The translations under genes were made by a program, and so were the position numbers. DNA of 64,000 nt from Pseudomonadota bacterium (lineage in GTDB: Bacteria > Pseudomonadota > Gammaproteobacteria > Burkholderiales > Burkholderiaceae_B), in the NCBI GenBank assembly GCA_023439305.1, contig JAEXOO010000012.1, positions 1-64,000 on the forward strand, given 5' to 3'. Below the pieces are notes generated by a model, which saw nothing but the letters and a program-made list of their open reading frames with translations, had not been told where the DNA came from and made no database searches. Shown here piece after piece: positions 24,981 to 33,617 of this stretch. Position 1 is the first letter of the stretch. Every line of letters starts with the position of its first letter.

Positions 24981-25781
24981 TTAAAGAGACAGGCGGTGCA
25001 GGGCCGCCAGGGTGTCGCGGGTGAACTGCTCGGGGCATTCACTTTGGGGAAAATGCCCGATGCCCGGCCATTCTATATATTCCACCGGAACTTTGCCTTC
25101 CCGCAGCCTGCGCTCCACTTCGCGCGCCGACTCCGGCGGCACGGACCAGTCTTCGCTTCCCTCCACGATCAGGACCGGGCACTGAATGGCATCCAGAATC
25201 TGCTCCATGCGAAAACCGCCGAAGGCGCAGATATCGGCAAAAGCCACTGCCGGAATGCAGCGCCGTGCATCGGTCACCACCTCCAGCGCCCGCTTGGGAT
25301 CGGACAGGGTGCCCATCAGGGTGCGGAAGGTCACCTCGAACCAATCGCCCGGATTGATGCGCGCCATCTCCAGAATGCGCGGGTTATAGCCCGAGGATTT
25401 CACGACGTTGACCGAGGCCCCGTCCACCAGCACCAAGCCTCGCACACGCGTAGGCTCCAGAGCCGCCGCCTGGGCGACCACGCCCCCGCCCATGGAATGC
25501 CCCATCAAAACGGGCTGCCGGATGCCGGCGGCCTCCAGGAACTGCAACAGGTAATGCGCATTTTGCGGCGTGCTCGAATGCGGCCCCCCTTCGGGCATGC
25601 CGCTCTTGCCATGGCCAGGCAGATCCAGCGCATAGACCGTGTACTGCGAGGCAAAGCGCTCGATCACGTACTGCCAGGACAAGCTGTCCTGGCTGGCGCC
25701 ATGCACCATCACCAGCGCAGGCCCCGAGCCGGCCAGATCATAGTAGGCGCGGATGCCATCCGCGGTCGTCACATAGGGCAT
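24981..25781 (-). CDS. Alpha/beta hydrolase
   Basis: A 266-residue alpha/beta-hydrolase fold protein. Motifs in order are the oxyanion strand LVMVHGASQDS, the DLPGHGKSG turn, the nucleophile elbow G-H-S-M-G-G, the acid Asp in VEGSEDWSVP and the late His in GIGHFPQ. This resembles meta-cleavage-product hydrolases and enol-lactonases, but the exact substrate class cannot be fixed. The ATG at 25781 follows the stop of the small SCP2-like gene by two bases, so translation is coupled. In the operon it probably hydrolyses an ester, lactone or C-C bond before or after CoA activation. Confidence 0.85.
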   Translation of the reverse strand: MPYVTTADGIRAYYDLAGSGPALVMVHGASQDSLSWQYVIERFASQYTVYALDLPGHGKSGMPEGGPHSSTPQNAHYLLQFLEAAGIRQPVLMGHSMGGGVVAQAAALEPTRVRGLVLVDGASVNVVKSSGYNPRILEMARINPGDWFEVTFRTLMGTLSDPKRALEVVTDARRCIPAVAFADICAFGGFRMEQILDAIQCPVLIVEGSEDWSVPPESAREVERRLREGKVPVEYIEWPGIGHFPQSECPEQFTRDTLAALHRLSL

Positions 25782-25783
25782 GG

Positions 25784-26155
25784 TCAGATCTCCAGCTCGG
25801 CCGTCAGCCGGGTCAGGGCATACAACAGCATCCAATTCTGCACGCAGGCGCGCAAATCGCCGCCCACGACCAAGCGGTGCTGGCGCACCAGACGATTGAA
25901 GGGAAAGCCCCGGGCCAGGTCGGCAAAAGCATCGCTGTCGCCTTCCAGCCAGAAAGGCGCCGCGCGCTCGCCTACGCCGGCCTGCACGCCCTGCTCGCGC
26001 ACGGCCAGCCAGGCCTGTTCGCCGGTCTGCGTGTTGCGCAAGGCCAGGCACAGATCCGCCAGCACACGATGCTGGCGCACGAATTCGTCCGCATCCGCCC
26101 GGCGCGCCCAGGCGGCCAGCACGGCGGGGTCAAACAGCGAAAAGTCAGTCACCAT
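25784..26155 (-). CDS. Small SCP2-like (sterol-carrier-type) protein
   Basis: A 123-residue soluble protein with no signal peptide. Its pattern (a WLAVREQGVQAG strand, then FWLEGDSDAFADLARG, then HRLVVGGDLRACVQNWMLLYALTRL) resembles a single SCP2 lipid-binding domain; this is a weak recognition by eye. Its ATG at 26155 overlaps the stop of the acyl-CoA synthetase gene by one base and its stop is two bases from the hydrolase ATG. This position supports a real gene although it lies inside a longer frame. It may present a hydrophobic acid or acyl-CoA to the neighbouring enzymes. Confidence 0.65.
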   Translation of the reverse strand: MVTDFSLFDPAVLAAWARRADADEFVRQHRVLADLCLALRNTQTGEQAWLAVREQGVQAGVGERAAPFWLEGDSDAFADLARGFPFNRLVRQHRLVVGGDLRACVQNWMLLYALTRLTAELEI

Positions 26156-27672
26156 CACACATACCTTTGACGAAGCAGGAACTTCTGCACTTTGCCAGAA
26201 GACGACTGGGGCAGGGAATCCACAATGAAGATACGCTTGGGCACCTTGAAGCCGGATAGTTTTTGCCGACAGAACTCGCGCAGATCTTCCACATCCAGCT
26301 CGCGGCCATAGGCCGGTACAACAGCCGCCACCAGCTCTTCGCCCCAGTACTCGTGAGGCAGGCCGAAGGCGGCCGCCTCGCGCACATCTGTGTGGCTGGC
26401 CAGACAGTTTTCTACTTCCAAGGCGGCGACATTCTCGCCGCCGGTCTTGATCATGTCCTTGCTGCGCCCCATGAAATAGGCGAAGCCATCGTCGTCCACC
26501 CGGATCAGGTCGCCGGTGTGCAGCCAACCCTCGGCATCCAGCACCTGGGCGGTCAGCTCGGGCTGGCGCCAATAGCCTTTGAACACGGTGGGGCCGCGCA
26601 CCTGCATTTCGCCGGGGCCGCGCTGGTCGGCCAGCACCTGTCCCTGCGCGTCGACCAGGCGGTACTGCACATGCCGCCACAAATAGCCGATGGAGCCGGG
26701 ATGCTCCAGGATTTCCTGGGTGTAGCGGTTCTTGATCGTCGTCACACAGCTTTCGGTCATGCCGAAGCCCCAACTGAACTGCGCCGAAGGAAACACAGCA
26801 CGAATCAGCTCCTGGCGCCACTGGCCCAGCGGAGCTGCCGCCGTCTGCACGAACTGCGCGCTGGGCAAGGACAGCTCGCGAAAATCCGGGTGGTCTGTCA
26901 GGCCGACCCACATGGCCGACAACAGGAATACATGCGTAGGCTGATACAGGCGCAAGGCGTCCATCACGGCATCAGTCTCGAAGCGCGGCACCACGTGAAG
27001 ACTGCCGCCCGCATACAGAATGGGGCCATTGACCACGCCGAAGCCGCCGATATGGAACAGGGGAGTCGCCAGCAGAGAACGACTGTTGGCGTCTATGCCC
27101 AACTCCATGATGTAGTTCACCGCATTGGCCGAAAGATTGCCATGCGTCAGCATGGCGCCCTTGGGGGCCGACGTCGTTCCCGAGGTATACATGATGATGG
27201 CCACATCATCGTCCAGCACCCGTCCGAAACGATGCTGCACCGGATCATCGGCACGATGATCGGGCAAGGATTCGGGCAGCTGCTCCAGCCACCGCACGGG
27301 GCTGGACAAGCCGCCTTCCCGTTCGATCTGATCACGCAGCGGCCGGTACGATGGATCCACTATGCAGACGGCGGGCTGCGCATCATCCAGCAGGTAGCGC
27401 AGCTCGGCCGCGCCATAACGGGTATTGACCGGCACCAGCGCAAAACCACCGACTGCCGTGGCATGCAACAAGGCCAGGTAATCAATGGAATTGGGTGTCA
27501 TGATCGCCACGCGGTCGCCCGGCTGCACGCCCAGCCCCGTCAGATAACCCGACAAAGCGCGGGCACGGGCGCAGAACTGGCCGAAAGACAGGGCCTGTCG
27601 CTCGTCCGAGACCGCGACCTTGTCGGGGTAGCGCTCGGCGTTGAACATGGCGACCTGATAAATATTAGGCAT
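26155..27672 (-). CDS. AMP-dependent acyl-CoA synthetase/ligase
   Basis: A 505-residue ANL-superfamily enzyme. The P-loop is TSGTTSAPK (163-171), then GFGMTESC (A5), a hinge region around FMGRSKDMIKTGGENV, and the catalytic Lys494 near the C-terminus (SSGKVQKF). It activates a carboxylic acid with ATP and CoA. Its start overlaps the livF stop by eight bases, so ligase and importer are co-translated and the imported compound is very probably its substrate. The organisation resembles aromatic or medium-chain acid operons, but the acid is not identifiable. Confidence 0.9.
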   Translation of the reverse strand: MPNIYQVAMFNAERYPDKVAVSDERQALSFGQFCARARALSGYLTGLGVQPGDRVAIMTPNSIDYLALLHATAVGGFALVPVNTRYGAAELRYLLDDAQPAVCIVDPSYRPLRDQIEREGGLSSPVRWLEQLPESLPDHRADDPVQHRFGRVLDDDVAIIMYTSGTTSAPKGAMLTHGNLSANAVNYIMELGIDANSRSLLATPLFHIGGFGVVNGPILYAGGSLHVVPRFETDAVMDALRLYQPTHVFLLSAMWVGLTDHPDFRELSLPSAQFVQTAAAPLGQWRQELIRAVFPSAQFSWGFGMTESCVTTIKNRYTQEILEHPGSIGYLWRHVQYRLVDAQGQVLADQRGPGEMQVRGPTVFKGYWRQPELTAQVLDAEGWLHTGDLIRVDDDGFAYFMGRSKDMIKTGGENVAALEVENCLASHTDVREAAAFGLPHEYWGEELVAAVVPAYGRELDVEDLREFCRQKLSGFKVPKRIFIVDSLPQSSSGKVQKFLLRQRYV

Positions 27673-28393
27673 GATGCTGTGATTCTCCGGCGTGGCCCAG
27701 GTAGGCCGCCGCTATCTGTGGATTGTTCATGATGTCTAGGCTGTCGCCGGCCAGAGTCAGGCGGCCGGTCTCCAGCACCACGGCGCGGCCCGACAGCTTC
27801 AAGGCCAGGCGGGCGTTCTGCTCGACCAGCACGATCGTGGTGCCGTCCTGACTGATCTGGCGGATGGCGCGAGCCACCTCCAGCGTGACAGCGGGCGCCA
27901 GGCCCAACGAGGGTTCATCGAGCAGGAGCAGGCTGGGCCGGGACATCAGCGCACGCCCGATGGCGCACATCTGCTGCTCGCCACCCGACAAATGTCGGCC
28001 CTGGCTGCGCTCACGCTCCAGCAAGCGAGGAAAATACGCGTAGATGCGCTCAAGATCAGCAGCAATAGCGGCTCGATCGCGCCGCAGATAGGCGCCCATC
28101 AGCAAGTTCTCGCGCACGCTCAGCTCGGGGAACAAGCGCCGGCCTTCGGGCGACAGCGCGATGCCCAGGGCGACGCGTCGCTCGGCGCTCAAGGCCTGGA
28201 TAGGCTGACCGCGCAGGCGTATCTGTCCCGCCGCCGCTGGCACCAGCCCGCTGATGGCTTTCATCAAGGTGGACTTGCCTGCGCCGTTGGCGCCTATCAC
28301 CGCGCACACGCTGGCCTGCTCCACCGAGAAACTGACCGAATCCAAGGCCCGGACCGCACCGTAAAAAACGCTCAGGCCGTCAATTTCAAGCAT
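27665..28393 (-). CDS. livF: Branched-chain amino acid-type ABC transporter ATP-binding protein LivF
   Basis: A 242-residue ABC ATPase. Walker A is GANGAGKST, the signature is LSGGEQQ and Walker B is LLLLDEPSLGLAP, with the S-L-G-L of LivF proteins. The ATG at 28393 lies inside the end of livG (8-base overlap). It is the second nucleotide-binding subunit of the HAAT-family importer at 27665-32218. Such importers carry branched-chain amino acids, amides, urea or aromatic acids. Confidence 0.93.
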   Translation of the reverse strand: MLEIDGLSVFYGAVRALDSVSFSVEQASVCAVIGANGAGKSTLMKAISGLVPAAAGQIRLRGQPIQALSAERRVALGIALSPEGRRLFPELSVRENLLMGAYLRRDRAAIAADLERIYAYFPRLLERERSQGRHLSGGEQQMCAIGRALMSRPSLLLLDEPSLGLAPAVTLEVARAIRQISQDGTTIVLVEQNARLALKLSGRAVVLETGRLTLAGDSLDIMNNPQIAAAYLGHAGESQHHA

Positions 28394-29156
28394 CGTCAAG
28401 ATCCGCTCCCAGATAGGCCTCAATCACACGCGGATCCTGCCGCACCTGAGCGGTCGGGCCTTCGGCCAGCAGCCGACCATTGACCAGCACCACCAGTTTC
28501 TGGCACAGGCGCATCACCAAGCCCATGTCATGCTCCACCACCACCACGTCGATGCCACTGGCATGGATACGCTCGATCAGATCGGCCATGGCCACGGTTT
28601 CCACCGGGTTCAGCCCGGCGGCCGGCTCATCCATCAGCAGCAGGCGCGGCATGGCCGTCAGCGCCATGCCCACGCCCAAAATCTTCTGCAGCCCGTAAGC
28701 CAGGGAATCGGCCTGCGCATGCGCCACCGACTCCAGGTCTATCATGGCCAGCGCCTGCTCCGCCTGACGGGCGGCAGCCTGTCGGCCACACCGCACCCCC
28801 ACAGGATTGAACAGCGACCAGGGCGAGGGAAACTGGCGGAACAAAGCGGCTCGATAGAGATTCTCGATGACCGTCTGGCCGGCAAAGACATGCGTCATCT
28901 GGAACGTGCGCACCAGGCCCTGGCGCGCCAGATAGGCGGCGGGCCGCCCCGTAATGGCGGCGCCATCCATGGAGACAGCGCCCGAACTGGGCCGGGTCGT
29001 GCCCGCGATCAGGTTAAAGAGGGTGGTCTTGCCCGCGCCGTTGGGACCGATCACGCCGGTGATCTGACCAGGCGCCGTGCTGAAGGATACCTGCTCCACC
29101 GCCCGGATCCCGCCAAAGTGGCGGCTCAGTCCCTGCACATTCAATTGCACGCTCAT
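28386..29156 (-). CDS. livG: Branched-chain amino acid-type ABC transporter ATP-binding protein LivG
   Basis: A protein of 256 residues. Walker A is GPNGAGKTT and Walker B is RLLLMDEPAAGLNP, typical of LivG. The signature region reads DSLAYGLQKIL, with SLAYG replacing the usual L-S-Y-G-Q, a common LivG variation. The ATG at 29156 overlaps the livM stop by four bases. It energises uptake together with LivF. Confidence 0.92.
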   Translation of the reverse strand: MSVQLNVQGLSRHFGGIRAVEQVSFSTAPGQITGVIGPNGAGKTTLFNLIAGTTRPSSGAVSMDGAAITGRPAAYLARQGLVRTFQMTHVFAGQTVIENLYRAALFRQFPSPWSLFNPVGVRCGRQAAARQAEQALAMIDLESVAHAQADSLAYGLQKILGVGMALTAMPRLLLMDEPAAGLNPVETVAMADLIERIHASGIDVVVVEHDMGLVMRLCQKLVVLVNGRLLAEGPTAQVRQDPRVIEAYLGADLDDA

Positions 29157-30133
29157 GCGGCCTCCTTGCGCGTTGTACGCCATGCCCGCCACAGTCCAGC
29201 CAAGCCCTGGGGCATGAACAACAACAAGAGGGTCAGTGTCAGGCCGTAGATGAGGCGCTGGTACTGCTGCAGATCGCGCAGCAGTTCGGGCAGGGGAATC
29301 AGAATGGCTGCGCCCACCACTGCACCGGCCAGCACGCCCACACCGCCCAGCACATTCATGATGACGGCGTTCACCGCCGTCCAGAAACCAAAGGAGTCCG
29401 GGGAAATATATCCCTGATAATGCGCATACAGGCTGCCGGTCCAACCGGCGATCAAGGCACTCAGTACAAACACGCTGACACGAAAGCGCAGCACGTTCAG
29501 GCCGCCCGAACGCACCAACTGCTCGTTCTGGTGCAAGGAATCGGCGATCATGCCCCACTCGCGCCGGTACAGCGCCCGCAACGCAAAATACACCAGCAGC
29601 GCAAAGCTGACGACCACGAGATAGACGCCGTAACGTCCTTCGGGAATCGGCAGGCTGGCCTGCAGCGGCGGAATCTGACCAAAGCCGTTGTTGCCGCCGA
29701 ACAGTTCATGAAACTCGATGAAGCACAAGACCACCGCCTCGCCCAGGGCAAAGGTCAGCAGGGCGAAATGCACGCCCTTGATACGCATAAAAATAGGGCC
29801 GGTGATTGCAGCCAGCGCTGCCGTCAGTACTCCGGCACCCAAAAACGCGGCTGGAAAGGACCAGCCATAGTCGCGGCTGAGAATAGCCGACGCGTAGGCT
29901 CCCAAGCCGAACAAAGCGCCATGCGCCAGCGACAACTGGCCAATGCGCAAGACCAGGTTCATGCTCATGGCCAGGCAAGCATAGAGCGCCACCATAATGG
30001 CCAGGTGCAGGGCAAAGCGCGGCTGTCCAGCCCAGACCGGCCAGCCCAACAGCACCGCGGCCAGCACGGCATGCCACACCCATTGCAGCACGCCGTCGCG
30101 CGGGTAGAACGACGCCGTCTTGATGACGCTCAT
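29153..30133 (-). CDS. livM: Branched-chain amino acid-type ABC transporter permease LivM
   Basis: A 326-residue inner-membrane permease with about ten hydrophobic segments. It shows LAMSMNLVLRIGQLSLAHGALFGLGAYASA, cut here only as family motifs (N-L, G-Q-x-S-x-x-H-G, G-A-Y) of LivM, and the cytoplasmic loop SLHQNEQLVRSGGLNV that contacts the ATPases. The start overlaps the livH stop by four bases. It forms the channel with LivH. Confidence 0.92.
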   Translation of the reverse strand: MSVIKTASFYPRDGVLQWVWHAVLAAVLLGWPVWAGQPRFALHLAIMVALYACLAMSMNLVLRIGQLSLAHGALFGLGAYASAILSRDYGWSFPAAFLGAGVLTAALAAITGPIFMRIKGVHFALLTFALGEAVVLCFIEFHELFGGNNGFGQIPPLQASLPIPEGRYGVYLVVVSFALLVYFALRALYRREWGMIADSLHQNEQLVRSGGLNVLRFRVSVFVLSALIAGWTGSLYAHYQGYISPDSFGFWTAVNAVIMNVLGGVGVLAGAVVGAAILIPLPELLRDLQQYQRLIYGLTLTLLLLFMPQGLAGLWRAWRTTRKEAA

Positions 30134-30987
30134 GTGGATCTCCCCATCAAGCCGCTGGGCTTGACCAGCAGCACGGCCATCACGATCAGGAAGGACAGCA
30201 TGGTCGCCACCGTCGCGTTGTAAAAAGTAGAGGCCACCGCCTCGGTCACACTCAGGATAAAAGCGGCCACCACGGCGCCGGGCAGGCTGCCCAGACCGCC
30301 CAGCACCACAATGATGAACGCCTTCACCACGACCGCCTCGCCCATATACGGATGCACCGTATAGACCGGCGCCATCAGCGCGCCCGACAGGCCGGCCAGC
30401 CCGCAGCTGAGCGCAAACGTGAAGGCCATAATCTTCCAGGAGCTGACGCCCTGCAGCCGGGCCACCTCGCGGTCCTGGGCCACGGCGCGTATGGTCATGC
30501 CCACCCGGGTGCGCTCAATCAGAAAATAGAATCCGGCCAGGGCCAGCACGCTGATGCCCACGATCAGCAACTGATCTTTGGCAAAGAAGGCCTGCCCGAC
30601 CTGCCAGGCGCCTTCCACGGGGCGGCGCACCGATTGTTCGTCCACCGAAAACAGCAAGGAGATGCCGGCCTGAAGCGTAATGGCAAGCGCCAGGGACATG
30701 ATCATCCCGCCCATCTCGTCGCCGGCGAAACGCCGGAACAGGCCGCGCTCGGCCAGCAGGCCCAGCACGCCGACCAGGACAGCTGCCGCCGCGATGGACG
30801 GCAGATAAGGCCAGCCGAACTGGCCGTAGAAGACATACATGGCGTAGGCGCCCAGCATGTAAAACTCGCCGTGGGCGAAATTGACCACTCGCAGGATGCC
30901 GAACACCAGCGTGAATCCCAGGGCGACCAGGGCATACACAAAGGTGGACATCAAGGCGATGATGGCGATCTGCATTGCGATCTGCAT
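30130..30987 (-). CDS. livH: Branched-chain amino acid-type ABC transporter permease LivH
   Basis: A 285-residue membrane permease. It has the LivH motifs VALGFTLVFGILRVVNFAHG and, before the last segments, the loop RAVAQDREVARLQGV. The ATG at 30987 is preferred to ATG 30975, since both lie downstream of the livK stop and the first gives the usual short N-terminus; the ribosome site is weak. It lies 73 bases after livK. Confidence 0.92.
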   Translation of the reverse strand: MQIAMQIAIIALMSTFVYALVALGFTLVFGILRVVNFAHGEFYMLGAYAMYVFYGQFGWPYLPSIAAAAVLVGVLGLLAERGLFRRFAGDEMGGMIMSLALAITLQAGISLLFSVDEQSVRRPVEGAWQVGQAFFAKDQLLIVGISVLALAGFYFLIERTRVGMTIRAVAQDREVARLQGVSSWKIMAFTFALSCGLAGLSGALMAPVYTVHPYMGEAVVVKAFIIVVLGGLGSLPGAVVAAFILSVTEAVASTFYNATVATMLSFLIVMAVLLVKPSGLMGRST

Positions 30988-31060
30988 GATTGCGAACCGT
31001 CGGTAAGACGCTCCCCGCCGACACGGCGAGGAGCGCAGAAACAATAGACAGGAGCGGCGA

Positions 31061-32218
31061 CTAGCGAGCCTCGAACTTGTTGATGACCTTGGCCTTGCCG
31101 TCCTCGATCACGCCCAGGTAGGCTGGCGTGGCGATCTGGTGATTCACCCCATAGACGTCCTTGCCGCCCCACACGATGGCGCCCTGGATGCCGTCAAAAC
31201 TGGGGCTGGCCTCGATGCGTGCGCGCACAGCGTCGGTATCGTCCACCGTTCCCGCCTCGTTGATAGCCTTAAACAGCAGGCGGGTGGCATCGTAGAAATA
31301 AAAAACGAAGTCATCCATGCTGTTGCTGTGCACCTTGGCGTAGGCCTGAGACAGCTTCTGGTAGGGCTCGCTGGACGGATCGGCCGACAGGTACACCAGA
31401 GTGCCCTGGGCATTGTCAGCGCCGGCAGATTTCACCGTTTCGGCCACGTTGTTGCCGCCGAACTTGGTGAACTGGCCCTTGAAGCCCATTTCGCGCGCCT
31501 GGCGGATCACGATGCCGGCCGGGCCGGGCGGCACAGTGTCCAGCTCGATGAAATCCACATTCTTTGCCAGAATGCCGGTCAGCAGGGTGCGGAAATCATT
31601 CTGCGAGCGCTCGAAGAACTTGGTTTCGGCCACATCGTACCCAGCATCTTCATAGGCCTGTTTCTGGATTTTCTGTGTGCTCCAGCCCGTCGCGTCATTG
31701 GGTGACAGAATGGCCAGGCGCTTGAGCTCAGGGCGCTCCTGTTTCAGCCAGCCTATCAATTGGCGGTTGTATTCGTACTGCGTGGGCAATACGCGGAACA
31801 TGTACCGGGTATTGGCATCCAGCACCTCGGTCGAATAGCTGTTGGACAGCATGATGACCTTATTGCGTTCCGTAATGGGCTTCATCGCCATGACCGAGGC
31901 CGAGCCGATAGGGCCGATGATGTATTTCACCTCGTCCTGATCGATCAGGCGATTCGTCGCGGTAACGGCATCGGCGGCTTTGTAATGATCGTCATACGTG
32001 ACCACGTCCACCTTGTACTTCTTGTCTCCGACCGCCAGACCGCCGGCCTGGTTGATCTCGTCCACGGCAATCTTCACGCCGCCGTCGATCGCCAGGCCCC
32101 AAGGCGCGCCCGGGCCCGTCATGCCTCCCACCACTCCCAGCTTGAGTGTCTGCGCCTGCGCTGTCAGCGCCGCCAGCATGCCTGCGGCCGCCAGTACACC
32201 CCGAATCCCTTTTTTCAT
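31061..32218 (-). CDS. Branched-chain amino acid-type ABC transporter substrate-binding protein
   Basis: A 385-residue periplasmic receptor of the LivK/HAAT family (peripla_BP_6 fold). It has a signal peptide of 22 residues cut after AQA-Q, then LKLGVVGGMTGPGAPWGLAI and IGPIGSASVMAMKPI. It leads the ten-gene operon that continues with livH, livM, livG, livF, acyl-CoA synthetase, SCP2-like protein, hydrolase, regulator and crotonase. AGGAG lies seven bases before the ATG. Because a CoA ligase follows the importer, the ligand is probably an aromatic or branched carboxylic acid and not an amino acid. Confidence 0.9.
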   Translation of the reverse strand: MKKGIRGVLAAAGMLAALTAQAQTLKLGVVGGMTGPGAPWGLAIDGGVKIAVDEINQAGGLAVGDKKYKVDVVTYDDHYKAADAVTATNRLIDQDEVKYIIGPIGSASVMAMKPITERNKVIMLSNSYSTEVLDANTRYMFRVLPTQYEYNRQLIGWLKQERPELKRLAILSPNDATGWSTQKIQKQAYEDAGYDVAETKFFERSQNDFRTLLTGILAKNVDFIELDTVPPGPAGIVIRQAREMGFKGQFTKFGGNNVAETVKSAGADNAQGTLVYLSADPSSEPYQKLSQAYAKVHSNSMDDFVFYFYDATRLLFKAINEAGTVDDTDAVRARIEASPSFDGIQGAIVWGGKDVYGVNHQIATPAYLGVIEDGKAKVINKFEAR

Positions 32219-32245
32219 GGACCTGCTCCTATTAATTGACCGGAC

Positions 32246-32271
32246 ATATTGTTGTTTGTTACGAACAATAT
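32246..32271. promoter_or_regulatory. Inverted repeat upstream of the liv operon
   Basis: ATATTGTT (32246-32253) and AACAATAT (32264-32271) are perfect 8-base arms with a 10-base spacer. A second overlapping symmetric match, TTGTT-ACG-AACAA (32256-32268), shares the right arm. The site is 28 bases upstream of the first liv gene and is a good operator candidate for the HutC-type regulator encoded inside the operon. Confidence 0.5.
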
Positions 32272-32415
32272 AATAAGGAGCCAGACCTTGTCTATGGAAA
32301 TATGAATTGATAATGACCTTATTACTGACATCCCCAGGAGAAATCCTGCTTTGTTAAGGGAAAACACCGAGCAAGCAAAAATAATTTTGTACGGACAAAG
32401 GGAGCGTAAATGAAC

Positions 32416-32447
32416 AAAAAAAAGAGCGGCCCACAGGCCGCCTTTTT
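32416..32447. terminator. Intrinsic terminator downstream of the TRAP receptor gene
   Basis: On the minus strand the stem GCGGCC / GGCCGC with TGTG loop is followed by TCTTTTTTTT. It separates the TRAP unit from the liv operon promoter; a T run on the other side makes it potentially bidirectional. Confidence 0.8.
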
Positions 32448-32462
32448 CTGTCGCACGCCCCT

Positions 32463-33545
32463 CTACAAGGTGACCGACTGCATATACTGGTCAAAACGCG
32501 CCTCCGCAAAGCGGAACCAAAGCAACTCATCTTTCTGAAAAGCCCGATAGTCGGCGTATATAGTGCGCCATTGCGGGTTGCTCTCATTCAATTCCGCATA
32601 CAGCTCCTGACTGGCCTTGAACGAAGCATCCAGCACTTCTTTGGAGAACGGCAGCACCTTGGCACCCTGGCCGACCAGCTCCTTCAAGGCACCGGGGTTG
32701 CGGGCGTCATACTTGGCCTGCATGTCCAGGTGCGCATAGGTGCTGGCCGCTGCAACAATGTCCTTGTAGTGCTGGGAGAGACCGTCGTAAGCCTTCTTGT
32801 TGACCAGCAGATCCAGCCCGACGGAACCTTCCCACCAGCCCGGATAGTAGTAGTACGGCGCTACCTTATGAAACCCCAGCCGCAGATCATCGTAAGGCCC
32901 AACCCATTCCGCCGCGTCGATCACACCTTTTTCCAGCGCTTGGTAAACTTCGCCACCCGCAATGTTCTGCGGAATACCGCCCAGCTTCTCGATCACCTTG
33001 CCCGGCAGACCGCCGATGCGGATCTTCAGGCCGCGCACATCGTCGGGCGTATTGATCTGCTTGCGGAACCAGCCGCCCATCTGCACGCCGCTGTTTCCAC
33101 AGGGGAAGTTGACGATGTTGTAATAGGCGTAGAAATCCCGCGTCAGCTTCAGTCCGTTGCCGTGATACATCCAGGCCGTCAGCTGGCGCGAGTTCATGCC
33201 GAACGGGATGGCGCAGCTCAGCGCGAAGGCTTCGTTCTTGCCGAAGAAATAGTAGGGCGCCGTATGGGCGGCCTCCACGGAATTCTGCTCCAGGGCGTCC
33301 ACCACGCCCATGGCCGGCATCAACTCGCCGCCCGCATGCACGGAGATATTGAATTTGCCATCGCTCAGCTCGCGCACCTTCTGGGCGAACACTTCACCGC
33401 CACCATAAATCGTATCCAGATGCTTGGGAAAACTGGAGGCCAGGCGCCAGCGCAGGTTCTCCTGCGCCTTGACCACGGCCGGCGCCATTCCGGCGGCCAC
33501 GATGCCGGCCAGGCCGGTCAGCTTCAGCATTGCTCGTCGTTCCAC
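32463..33545 (-). CDS. TRAP transporter substrate-binding protein, TakP (2-oxoacid) type
   Basis: A 360-residue DctP-family receptor. The N-terminus MERRAMLKLTGLAGIVAAGM is a twin-arginine-like signal. The protein has GNSGVQMGGWFRK with Gln155, KIRIGG with Arg176, and EWVGPYDDLRLGFHKVAPYYYYPGWWEG (split here into its motifs V-G-P-Y-D-D and Y-Y-Y-P-G-W-W), all characteristic of the alpha-keto-acid receptor TakP. The start is a GTG at 33545, supported by AGGAG eight bases upstream. Its membrane partners are encoded 6 kb away on the other strand (39432-41800). A 2-oxo monocarboxylate is the likely ligand. Confidence 0.88.
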   Translation of the reverse strand: MERRAMLKLTGLAGIVAAGMAPAVVKAQENLRWRLASSFPKHLDTIYGGGEVFAQKVRELSDGKFNISVHAGGELMPAMGVVDALEQNSVEAAHTAPYYFFGKNEAFALSCAIPFGMNSRQLTAWMYHGNGLKLTRDFYAYYNIVNFPCGNSGVQMGGWFRKQINTPDDVRGLKIRIGGLPGKVIEKLGGIPQNIAGGEVYQALEKGVIDAAEWVGPYDDLRLGFHKVAPYYYYPGWWEGSVGLDLLVNKKAYDGLSQHYKDIVAAASTYAHLDMQAKYDARNPGALKELVGQGAKVLPFSKEVLDASFKASQELYAELNESNPQWRTIYADYRAFQKDELLWFRFAEARFDQYMQSVTL

Positions 33546-33617
33546 GGTCTTGTCTCCTCGTTCTGATTATGTGGATGGACGGCCCGCCCCAACGGATCGG
33601 ACCGCCGGTGGGACGGT

